The notes under the pieces are model-generated. The model made no database searches, was not told where the DNA came from, and worked only from the letters and a program-made list of their open reading frames with translations. Shown here piece after piece: positions 24,923 to 34,681 of a stretch of DNA of 64,000 nt (positions are counted from its first letter, which is position 1; every line of letters starts with the position of its first letter). A program made the position numbers and the translations under genes. Location of the stretch: assembly GCA_015501605.1 (NCBI GenBank), contig JADNRZ010000004.1, positions 868,001 through 932,000 on the forward strand. The letters are read 5' to 3'. This stretch comes from Panaeolus papilionaceus. Lineage: Eukaryota; Basidiomycota; Agaricomycetes; Agaricales.

Positions 24923-26985
24923 TCAGAGCTCGTCCCGGTTGAAATCCCGTGGTGGACGCCGTCTTCCATTCGCCTTCTTATTCTCCTTGCCGTCCGTAGT
25001 TTTAGCGGTCTCCTCAGGTTTTATGGTAATAACCTCTGCGCGAACATCGTAACCTGCTGCCCTTAGGGCATCCACGAGCCGATCGCTTTCAACCTCCATG
25101 TCGCCTGTCGCTTCATCGAGAAGCTCAATAACGACACCAGAGTCGTCGTCACCAACGTGAACAGAGTCCTTGTTAGTTTTAGCTTCCATGAGCGCTTCAT
25201 AGGCCCTGAGTAGAAGGTCATTGAAGATCTTTTCCTTCTTTTCCGCACCCGGTAGGTCTTTGTCACTGCCTTTGGTAGCGGCCTTGGGCGCAGGTAGAAT
25301 AGGCTTTCGCAGAGGCATCTTTAGCGGATGATCTGTTGTTGGAAGAGCCATGGTTCCTTGTGGAAGTGTGTCAACGACTTCACGGCAACGGATTTGACTG
25401 TCCTCGACAGTATCACGTCGTGATTTAAAGCCTGGTTCACTGCACAACCGCGGCGTATGAACCACAAGGACATATGAGCATGTCTTGGTTTCTTTCACGA
25501 AGTAAATGTGGTCGGTCATAACCATTGAGCAGTGAAACTATGTTTAGAAAGAGCCGGAAAAGGTGTACACACACCAGTAGTCAGGTGAACCAATAAAAAT
25601 GAACAAGTCAGTCAGAGGCATTCAAAAAAAGCATTAAAATAGAAGGCCCAGAGGAAGATTATTATAGCAAAAGAACAATTATCAACTAACCTGTATTTCC
25701 ACTTCACGTCTTTTTCCCGTCTTGTCACAAATGGTTCCGTCGCCCCATCTTTGCACGAGATATCGAGAGCCAGCGTTTCGGGCAAGCTCTAAATTCGCGG
25801 CCTGAGCGTTTTGTTCGGCCACTGTGAGATCTGCGCCTGGTTCAGAGTGTTGCGGAGCCCGTCCGAGAGTATATGCGTCGTGCTGTTTCAGTGTGGCCGA
25901 TCAGTTGGTGCAAGTAAGCTACACCCTGGCGCAGAAACTCACTTCAGGATCTTCTTCGGGTTTGTACGTTCCTGCGTTAAATGGGGTAAAAAGGTAAGTT
26001 TCAACGGTTTACAGAGAGCAAATAGTTTTGTAGATGAAAAAGAATAACCAGGATTGGCACACGTCCGCAGTTCCATATGAGGTGTGCCAAGGCTTCCGGG
26101 ATTGCTTCGAAATGAATAAAATACGTAGAGAAATAAACGACGAAACGAATTGAAGGATATTTAGACGAGAAGAGTGATTTGGTGCGGTTCAAAAGGGGTG
26201 GGACAGAAGTACACGGAATTCCTACGTGGAGCACTAAAATAAAGGGAAGGGAAGACGCAGCGACGTGAAAGGGGGTGTTATTACCTGTTAAACGGGTTTG
26301 CTTGGGAACAAGTTCTTTGAATTGTCGAATTTCATCGTTATGACAGTAGGAATAAGTGAACCATCCTTGACGATGCTTTTTGTAAAAAATATAAGATTAG
26401 AGTGGACCGACATTTTCGAAGGCAAAGTTGTACACACGTAAAGACATTTCCCGGCAAGAGGTTGAAGTAAGGCCCAGCTTCGAGCTGGAGTTGTATCGGC
26501 ATTCGAATCGTCCTCTGGTGGAGGTGGAATATGCTCTGGTGCTTTTGGTATCAGACATATATAGGAATCTCGTGAACCCATTTTCATATGCTCGAGAGTA
26601 AAATTCTGAGCGTTGCGTGGTATTTCATCTAGCTGATTTGATTTGACTTGAGCGAGAATAGAAATGAAGTATGAATTGATTGGAAACATACAACGTCTGG
26701 AATGGACGACTGAGAGTCTCCGCTGTCAATTGACTTTGTATGACCAGTACCAGATGTATCCTCCTCATTGTCGCCAGATTCTGACCACGATTGATCCAAG
26801 AATTCGCGTTCACCACCACGAAGACCTTCAGTTAACCAACGTTCTGCTGTCTGGTTAAGAACTGGTAAGGCATTCAGAAAAGCTACTCGAAACTTTGGAA
26901 AAGCATAGGTGTCCTCTGGCAAAGAATGTATTGAACGTGCAGAAGAGAGATATAATGAAGCAGCAATAAACCAGAAAGACCGCAT
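24923..26985 (-). CDS. YOS9: OS-9/Yos9 family ER lectin
   Basis: Yos9 recognises trimmed mannose glycans on misfolded glycoproteins in the ER lumen and passes them to the Hrd1 ubiquitin ligase. Six exons (26985-26692, 26632-26438, 26375-26285, 25971-25943, 25882-25691, 25537-24923) give 471 residues. Residues 1-18 (MRSFWFIAASLYLSSARS) are a signal peptide. The MRH lectin domain starts at LAGKCLYHRQGWFTYSYCH, continues with GTYKPEEDPEHDAYTLGRAP, RWGDGTICDKTGKRREVEIQ and VKETKTCSYVLVVHTPRLC. It keeps the Q, R, E and Y sugar-binding positions and paired cysteines. The last four residues are RDEL, an HDEL/KDEL-type retrieval signal. The third intron is 313 nt. It is divergent from the AT-hook gene, with 465 bp between the starts. 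Confidence 0.95.
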
Positions 26986-27450
26986 TCAAGAATTCCAAGT
27001 CGTTGTTGCCAGTAAGTTGTTTGTAGTTTAAAGCAGACCTCTATGTTAATGATGTCGTGTCAAAAGCCGAGTTGCCGAGTTTTAATAATTTAAAGTCCGA
27101 TTGAGTGAAGCCGGAGATCGCACCGAAGGGTTTCTGATCGGCGGGTTTGTTTCTTTAAATCCAGATTTAATCTGGAAATAAAGAGAAAAGTTTACGTGAT
27201 GAGTAAAAACCCCCCAAATTCAGGGGCTATTTAAAAAAAAAAGATAATAATAAGAGAAGAATATTTAGTTTTTTTCATAGATGTTCTAAATTCGGTAGTG
27301 ATTTGTTCATTAAAGACCGACTCATTCATCTTTTCCCCACTTCCTTTCCTCTTTCTTCAACCAACACCATCCCAAGCGCGCCGTCCAAGTCTCCCTTCCC
27401 TCCGTTCGACAAAAGACTTGGAACAAAGCCCGTCTTGTTCATCAACGGAA
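26986..27450. promoter_or_regulatory. Divergent promoter of YOS9 and the AT-hook gene
   Basis: This 465 bp spacer separates the start codons of two divergent genes. On the + side it ends with a C/T-rich tract (about 27319-27420), which is common just before fungal start codons. An A-rich run (about 27233-27258) lies in the middle. No specific transcription factor site was assigned. Confidence 0.5.
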
Positions 27451-28070
27451 ATGTCTGCAAACGAGGTACTGGATGATGCGGTGGATAAGTCGGTAGACGA
27501 GCTAGACGAGCACAACAATCCAGAGGGTGATCAAGAGGCTGGTGAGTTTCTATATCTTTATTCCGTTGTTTATCCGGATCCCCCCTATCACAATTTCCGC
27601 GTCTTCCTACTTTCGGTTCGATAGTCGTCATCGGTTCCAACAAAACGAGATCCTTGAATTCTGACTTTGAAACCAGGGTCTCCAATTACACCGGCCAAAC
27701 GCGGTCGTGGCCGCCCCAAGGGCAGCAAGAATAAGAAGTCTGGCGCGTCTTCATCAACAGCCGCTAGTCCGACGACACCGACGATTCCCAGAAAGCGCGG
27801 TCGTCCCCCGAAGGTATGTCGGAGCACAGATGTTCGAACCAGGATTCGCGTGCCCGTTATTTCCAATTCAAGAATCGAACATTGATCTTTCGGCTGTCTT
27901 CGCAGGAGAAGAAGGACGACGCAGAAGAACCGCGTCAAAAGCGACCCAGAGGTCGTCCTCCTAAACACCCTAAGCCTCCTGCACCAGAAGGTGGTGTCAG
28001 TAGCACCGATGCTGGCCAGCCAGCCGAGAAGAAGAAGAGAGGGAGACCGCCAAAGAAAGCGACCACTTAG
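27451..28070 (+). CDS. AT-hook (HMGA-like) DNA-binding protein
   Basis: A 130-residue basic protein from exons 27451-27541, 27677-27813 and 27906-28070. It has four AT-hooks with the GRP core: KRGRGRPKGSK, RKRGRPPK, RPRGRPPKHPK and KKRGRPPKK. Such proteins bind the minor groove of AT-rich DNA and act as architectural chromatin proteins in the nucleus. The N-terminal 30 residues are acidic (MSANEVLDDAVDKSVDELDE) and carry no hook. The spacers are Ser/Thr/Pro-rich. No HMG box or other enzymatic domain is present. The match rests on the motif repeats, which are clear, while orthology to a named gene is not. Confidence 0.88.
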
Positions 28071-28713
28071 TTTGACGGGGTGACTCGTCTCGTTTCTGCG
28101 CCTCTCAGTTATCGTTCACGATTCCCCTCGTTCAACAATGCTTCTTCCTCTCACCATACCACCCCCCTTGATCCATCTCAACTCTCGTATGCTGTGCATT
28201 TCTTTAGTCTAGGCAACTTCTTATGACCGACATGATTCCCTCGATACACATTTTACACCTCTCTCTACGTTTCTTTGCCAAAGTTGAACTTGATCAACGG
28301 ACAATTTTTGGGAATAGCACTTCTGCTATTGATTTTACGTCGCTTATTTATGGTTTTTTGTACATATAAACATATTATCTTTTTAGAATAGGTGTGTTAT
28401 TTGTACAATCGATGTTCTGCATTTCTACCGATCCTATGTGTGAGCCTCGTGTTACGAGCTGGATGGGAATAGCATGACGAGCGCTGATTTGGGAAGAACC
28501 CAACTACACGTTTGCCAAATGCAACATGGGAAAATGTATTTCGAGATTTCACGCTATTCTTTTCTTTGGGAATCCTACGTCAAATATTGAATCTGTATAT
28601 GCGAATCGGAAACTATTGAATTTATTTTATTTTTCTCCTTTTCGTTCCAGGAAGAACAGATATATCGGAATCATGCCAGCTGTTGTTGGAGATAAACAAG
28701 GTTTGACGTTCAT
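28071..28713. other. Intergenic region between two convergent genes
   Basis: This 643 bp stretch lies between the stops of the AT-hook gene and kynurenine 3-monooxygenase. It is T-rich on the + strand with TTTATTTTATTTTT near the monooxygenase side. I see no gene in it; it should hold the two 3' UTRs. Confidence 0.6.
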
Positions 28714-30712
28714 TTAATGGTTTGCAATAGCTACGACCATTTTCCGTGCTAACCACATTATCCACGCTACCGCCACACCAACGACAACCACACCTATCCA
28801 ACTCATCCAATCGAGAATGATAGACTGGCGAGCAGCCTTTTCCTTCACAGTAGCGTAATTGATATCCGGTCGGAATGTGACCATGGTGTATAATGGAAGC
28901 CAGCCTTTAGGTTTACCTGGCGGGTAAGGAACCCGGGACAGTGTCGGGACGAGAGACGACAATGAAACCAGCTGAGGAGAAGTGATCGAGTATAAAAGGT
29001 TGTCCAGAGTCTTTCTAAATAGATAGGTGAGCTGAGTAACGGAATGTCGCATTTCGACGCTGGTGACGAAGAGACGGCGAATATAGAGTCAGCGATCGAC
29101 GCAACGCGACAACTTTGCTACACAAATGACACTTACTAGTTGTCCATTGCGAGATCACAAATGGCGATTAGATCCTCATGCCGTGTGTCAGTATACCTCT
29201 GGAGTGCGTAGGCCAATCGTCGATCCTGGTTACCGTGATAATCAGAGATCGAAGGGCTAGATTGGACGCCTTCCTCATCGAGAATTGTTGATAGGATTCT
29301 GACGTCTTCAAGGCCTGTATTAAGCCCTTGGCCATAAAATGGAACCATGGAGTGGGCAGCGTCTCCCAGGATTATGGCTCTATCCATGTAATGGTAGGGT
29401 TTGGCCTGTCGAGAAAGGGTACGGCAGGGGTGGTCACTATCGCATTTCGATACACCTCGAAGCAATTTTAATTTTCTTTACCTTTGTACAAATGAGAGGG
29501 CAACGGGGATTCTTCATGAAATCTTCTACAAGGCGCTGCTCGCCAATAGCGCGGACCGCATCTGGGAAATAGAACTTGAACCACGAGAGTATAACATCGG
29601 CACTACAGAGGCGATCAAGTTCGGTTGATGGTGCAAATAATGTACAGGTAAAGGTCTTGTCCTGTGATAAAATATACGAGTCAATAAAAAGTGGTTGTTT
29701 GACGCTGACGACGCACTTTATTTGGGAGAGCGATAAACATGAAGGAGTGACGAGGCCATATATGAAGATGATTAGGATCGAGAAGAAAGGTCGGTTCCCC
29801 TTTTTCATTCCGGCCTGCCGGCATCTTGAACTCGATATATTCATCCCTGATGTATTCTTGTTGAAAATTCATTCTAAGGGAAAGGGTGAACGCATCAGGG
29901 AGAGTTGATGGGAAAGGAATCAAAACCAAGAACAAAGAGATGGGAAGAAGATTGACAAGAGCAGCTGGTGGGTGCCTTACCTGACAACTCTCATCAACTG
30001 TCGTCGAATGACGGAATAGCTTCCATCTGCACCCAAACATAGGTCAAAATCTATCGAATGTTCGGAATTGGTTGTAGAGTTTCGGATCGTGATGGTTTTA
30101 TTATCAAAGTCGGCGGATAGGACTTTGCTGTCGAAGAAAACACGAACATTAGGTGAAGCGGTTGCTTCTCGTAATAAGCCTTCATTAAGGAGTGCTCTGT
30201 CGATTGAATTTATAGACTGTTTAAAATGAAAAAGAAAAAAAAATAAAGAAAAAGTCAGAAATTTTGGTTGACCGGGCGTAGTTAGAGATGAAACAATAAA
30301 AGGATCTGAGAATTTACGCACCTGTCCGTCTCTATCATACTGCTGGCTATGTTGTTCTCCGGATTGTTTATGGATCATGCGACCATGCATAGGAATAGCA
30401 GACTGGAGAAAGCGCTGGGCAGCGGCAGCATCTACTGCTTCGATTGCAGCTATTCCGCGGTGAGAGATAGCTAGATTTATGGATCGTTGTTGGGTGGCGA
30501 GCTTTGATAAAGGCAGACGCATATCTAATGATAGTACGACGTAAGAGAAGAGATGTCTACGTCAAAAATCGATGGCCAAGCGTGTGTGTGTGTGTGTTAC
30601 CTGGTCGTCCTTCATAGATATCTACGAGCCATCCGCGCTTCGCAAAAGCCAAAGCAGCTAGACAACCTACAGGTCCAGCACCTACGACGACCAATTTTCT
30701 ATTGATATTCAT
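28714..30712 (-). CDS. BNA4: Kynurenine 3-monooxygenase
   Basis: This FAD enzyme hydroxylates L-kynurenine to 3-hydroxykynurenine with NADPH and O2, on the outer mitochondrial membrane. Seven exons (30712-30601, 30524-30322, 30216-29981, 29873-29717, 29661-29482, 29405-29137, 29059-28714) give 500 residues, the usual length. The N-terminal dinucleotide site is [27 protein letters not shown] and [12 protein letters not shown] are family blocks. [19 protein letters not shown] and [20 protein letters not shown] are the other flavin motifs, and YVEMRHSV is typical of this enzyme. Residues about 465-490 form a hydrophobic membrane segment before the basic end, as in other members. An in-frame extension upstream of ATG 30712 lacks conservation and was not used. 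Its start is 368 bp from that of kynureninase on the other strand. Confidence 0.96.
30582..30597. repeat. (GT)8 microsatellite in BNA4 intron 1
   Basis: Eight perfect GT units lie inside the 76 nt first intron of the kynurenine 3-monooxygenase gene. On the transcribed strand they read as CA repeats beginning right after the GTAA donor, so length changes would alter the intron next to its 5' splice site. Confidence 0.9.
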
Positions 30713-31080
30713 AATAAATAAGATTGAAGGGATCGATAGACGGAAGCAAGTGAGATGAGAGAGAAAGAAAGGAATATAAATCTGCTGACTACGACAACAT
30801 GTACTTATTAACCATAATTGCGCGACGACGAAGAGCGGACTAGACACTCTGACTGATCATGTTTTTTCGAGATCTCTCCGATCAAAAGGAACTACTAACT
30901 GATCCAATCATTCCGTTATTCCTTCCGGTCTTGTCCGCTTAGATAAAAGATTAGATGTGATGTAACAACATGCATGGTACTATCTATCTCTGGGCAGTCT
31001 TAATAGCGTGAATTGGAGACCGGATCTAAACTAGTCTCCAGCTTTAAAATCACTCAACTGTCTGTCAATCATCCTTGAAA
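30713..31080. promoter_or_regulatory. Bidirectional promoter of BNA4 and BNA5
   Basis: These 368 bp separate the start codons of the divergent kynurenine 3-monooxygenase and kynureninase genes. This arrangement allows shared control of two successive pathway steps. No specific factor site could be assigned. Confidence 0.6.
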
Positions 31081-32936
31081 ATGTTTCCAAGAGACCCCAC
31101 TCTCGATATTCCTCTCAGTGATGATTTCATTATACCTACAAACCAACAAATAGGAGCGACAAGCCGTCAGGATCAAGGTACTATTCCTCATTATACTAGT
31201 CTTCATTCATACTAATCAAATCACAGACAACAGCTCAGTCTATCTTTGTGGGAACTCTCTGGGTCTCCTCTCAAAGTCTTCTTCAGCTTTGGTACAGGAA
31301 GAACTCCAAGTTTGGGGTACACGGTAATTTTCATATCTCATTTCATATCTCGGACACAAGCTTATAACCGTTTTATCTCAGGGCTGTAATCGGCCATTTC
31401 GACCATCCAAAGGATCGTCCGTGGACAAAGTGCACCGATGAAGTCAATGCTCTTCTTGCAGAGGTAGTAGGTATGCATCGACGTCTCTCCTTCGAGTCTT
31501 TGCCAAGGCGGTATTTACGCCATAAATTCAATAATCTACAGGGGCAAATGAAATCGAAGTCGCCTGCATGGGCACGCTGACCAACAATCTGCATCTCATG
31601 ATGGACTCTTTTTACAAGCCCAGTGCAACTCGTTACAAGATTCTTTGCGAGGCTAAAGCCTTCCCCTCGGATCAAGTAAGTCCATCTAATTGTCTCTTTT
31701 TCAACTATCTACTACTGTTCTTCCGATACCCTCTCTCTCCCTCGTCAAAATGAAAATTCCCCATCTTTATGAGAAAGAAAATAAATAAAATTAATATTCA
31801 CTCACATTTATTTTTCAGTATGCTTTTGCATCACAAGCCTTGGCCCATGGTCTCGACCCTGCTACCGCAATTATCGAAGTATCTCCTCGGCCTGGAGATT
31901 TCACTCTGAGAGAAGAAGATATTCTTGAAACAATCGATAAAGAAGGGGATTCTATCGCACTTGTTTTATTCAGTGGTATTCAATATTATACTGGTCAATG
32001 GTTCCCAATCGAGTCAATTACTCGAAAGGCTCAAGAAAAGGTAAGATTACACACATACTTCTTTCATTGTCTATCCCATTCGGTCCAGGACGGCCCCCAT
32101 GGTCGTTCTGTTATGCCGAGTGGAATATTCTCGTTTTCCTTTCCACGTCCCATGTTTTCAATCTGCTTATAACCGCGTTCGTTATCGTTTTAGGGTTGTA
32201 TCTGTGGATGGGATCTCGCACATGCTGCTGGAAACGTGCCGCTATCTCTTCATGACTGGAATGTGGACTTTGCAGTTTGGTGTACCTACAAATACATCAA
32301 CTCAGGCCCCGGAGGCATCGCAGGTCTCTTTGTCCACGAGAAATGGCATGAAATCGAGCAGCCAAAGTAAGATTGAGCTTCCTTGTTTGGTGTTCCCCGT
32401 TAGTCAAGGATTTTACTTCTAGATTCGCTGGTTGGTGGGGCCACGAGCTTTCTACTAGATTCAAGATGCCACCCAAGTTCTCACCGATCAAGGGTGCGCA
32501 AGGGTTTCAGCAATCCAACCCCTGCGTTCTCGCCGTGGCATCTTTACTTGGTTCTTTGAGGGTGTTTAAAAAGGCCGGAATGCTCCCAGCTTTGCGAGAA
32601 CGGTCTCTGAAATTAACTGGTGCATTGGATCAAATGCTGAGGCAGTCCAAGTATTTCGTCGCGCCCGAGGTATTTGACAAGGACAGCGCCAAGGCGAGCT
32701 TCACGATCCTTACGCCCAGTGAACCGTCTCAACGGGGAGCGCAGTTGTCGCTCCTGTTCTCTGGAACTGGGACGATGGTCAAGGTGTTCGACTATCTGGT
32801 GAAGAATGGGGTAATTGGGGATGAAAGGGAACCCGATGTGATCCGTATCGCACCTACACCATTGTACAACACTTTGAAGGATTGCGAGCATGCCGTTTCC
32901 AGTTTGGAAGAAGCCCTTTCCAGTATCACTTTGTAG
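31081..32936 (+). CDS. BNA5: Kynureninase
   Basis: A pyridoxal-phosphate enzyme that cleaves 3-hydroxykynurenine to 3-hydroxyanthranilate and alanine in the cytosol. Seven exons (31081-31177, 31227-31323, 31382-31470, 31542-31675, 31819-32040, 32194-32366, 32423-32936) give 441 residues. Diagnostic blocks are [12 protein letters not shown] near the N-terminus, [31 protein letters not shown], and [17 protein letters not shown] with the Asp that contacts the cofactor ring. [14 protein letters not shown] holds the Schiff-base lysine, about residue 246, and FAGWWGHE is also typical. The C-lobe has [11 protein letters not shown] and [11 protein letters not shown]. It is divergent from BNA4 and its stop faces that of the formamidase gene 173 bp away. 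Confidence 0.97.
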
Positions 32937-33109
32937 TCGATCAGTAGTGTTGTTTAATTGTTGAAATTCGACGGGGGTTGTTGGAATAGTTCTGGAAAAG
33001 TACGTCATGTTCTTCTTCATTTGAGCAAAGTCAAAGGGGAGGTGTAACCCAAGCTACATGATATAGATATAAACGGAGATGGAATGGCTCGTCGTAGGGA
33101 CGCAGGAGA

Positions 33110-33969
33110 TCATGGCAGAAGAGATGCAGTAAAACTCCTGACCAATTCCACGTAAAGGGGTGTGCGGAGGATATCGTCGTGTTCGTCGGTCAAATCGTCG
33201 ATGTTGAGGGATACGCGGGCGTTGTCCAAGCTACGGAGATGGTTATACATAGCCTCTGTCTGTGGAATGTCGATGAGGGTGTCGCCTTTGGAATGAAGGA
33301 GTAGCCAATTGATATCCGAGTTGGGTAAGAGGGGATAGTTTAAAGTGGAGTAAATAGAGTAGGACTGTGCTGGACCGAACGCCGACTGTATGAACCAGGA
33401 TCGATAATTAGGGAAAGTGGCTAAAAGGGAGTCTAGATCGTAGATGCCTTCGGAGAGAATAATACCCCTGACGGCATTTTGAAGGTCGGTGGATGGACGG
33501 AGAGAGGGCTGGACAGCGCTTGATGATGAGTCCAAGAAAATGGATGACAGCATGTGTGCACTGCAACTATGACCAAGCAAAATGAATGACGAAGGGAGGT
33601 GCATAGAAGCCAAGATGTGATCAAGAAATAGGAGAGTGTCGGCTGCGTGTAATGGATGATGAAAGGCGGTGTCTGTGTTATTCTGTGGAGTGAGTCGATA
33701 ATTTGGCACAGCAACTGGACATCCTGTGGCTGCAGCTAGACTGCGCGCTAACTGTGCATGGTCTTTTTTGTCCTCTCTGAGAATCAGGTTAGTAGTTGAT
33801 CGACAAGACAAAGAGTAAAAACAGCCTACGATTTCCAAGCACCACCATGAATAAAGCAAATTAAAGTTGAATTATTGTGAATTTGCGTTGGTATATATAG
33901 ATCAAATTGACGCAATGGATCTTGTTTATCGTCGGTGTAGTTGATATTTAAAGATATTTCAAGTGACAT
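33110..33969 (-). CDS. BNA7: Kynurenine formamidase (alpha/beta hydrolase)
   Basis: This hydrolase converts N-formylkynurenine to kynurenine. Two exons (33969-33830 and 33776-33110) give 268 residues, the usual size. The family motif HGGAW is at residues 41-45 and forms the oxyanion hole. PNYRLTPQ follows, typical of HSL-type hydrolases. The nucleophile is Ser117 in LLGHSCSAHM. Other members usually have GxSxG here, while this one reads G-H-S-C-S, a small departure. The acid and base are probably the Asp in LLHSKGDTLIDIPQ and the His in LTDEHDDIL. No signal peptide is seen. Finding it next to the two following enzymes of the same pathway strongly supports the assignment. Its start lies 137 bp from the PMP3 start on the other strand. 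Confidence 0.9.
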
Positions 33970-34020
33970 AGTGAAGGTGTAAGTTGAGCAATGTCATCAA
34001 TCAGGTGTTGTGTGTCCAAC

Positions 34021-34028
34021 TGACGTCA
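34021..34028. promoter_or_regulatory. Perfect CRE/ATF site TGACGTCA
   Basis: A complete palindromic TGACGTCA lies in the 137 bp between the divergent start codons of kynurenine formamidase (33969) and PMP3 (34107). This is the classic site for ATF/CREB bZIP factors such as Atf1-Pcr1, which drive stress genes in fungi. Binding here is inferred. A TATA-like CTATAAAG sits downstream, at about 34057-34064, toward PMP3. Confidence 0.6.
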
Positions 34029-34106
34029 CTCTATTTCCCACCCCTTACATCCTCATCTATAAAGAGCCAAAAAACTGTTGATAATTCATACCTACTCTTC
34101 ACCACA

Positions 34107-34496
34107 ATGGCTTTCACTACTTCAGATATTTGCAAGGTCCCTCTTTATCGCCCCCATTTCTTATTCATATTTACTCATTTTACTACAGATCCTCATTGCC
34201 ATCCTCCTCCCACCTCTTGGTGTCTTCCTTGAAAGGGGTTGCGGTGCTGACTTGGTGCGCAACAATCAGCCTTTATGTCTTATCTAACTAACGCCCCCAT
34301 TACAGCTGATCAACATCCTATTAACAATTCTCGGCTACATGTACGTATATCCTTCAATTCAATATATATATCTTGACGCTCATGCCCTTCTGCTTTTAGC
34401 CCCGGAATCATTCATGGTATGTTCTCACTAACCCTCTCACACAACTCGTCATTCTCACACATTCCCTCAGCACTTTACATTATATTAAAGTACTGA
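34107..34496 (+). CDS. PMP3: Plasma membrane proteolipid 3 (UPF0057 family)
   Basis: A 57-residue, two-helix membrane proteolipid that affects membrane potential and salt tolerance. It is encoded in five exons: 34107-34136, 34189-34254, 34306-34340, 34400-34416 and 34471-34496. The signature ILIAILLPPLGVFLERGC covers the first helix and loop. The second part, LINILLTILGYIPGIIHALY followed by IILKY, is the family's conserved C-terminus. The fourth exon is only 17 nt. Length, hydrophobicity and motif are all normal for Pmp3. It is too small and split to show as one open frame. It is divergent from BNA7 and probably stress controlled given the CRE upstream. Confidence 0.95.
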
Positions 34497-34681
34497 TCCC
34501 TACCTTCGACCCCTTCACCACCACTGCACGCACCTTACCAAGACAATGTACCATACAAATCGCTTATTAGCCATCCTGTATTCCTTGTGATACCATTTGT
34601 GCACTTCTAATCTCTTTGAGAACTGTTCCGTCTAATTTCATACATTTACCATGTCCAAATTCTACATTAAATAAGTTTAAT

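Noticed and set aside
30713..30847. In-frame N-terminal extension of kynurenine 3-monooxygenase
   Set aside because: The extension is hydrophobic without conservation, and ATG 30712 places the GxGxxG site at the usual distance from the N-terminus.
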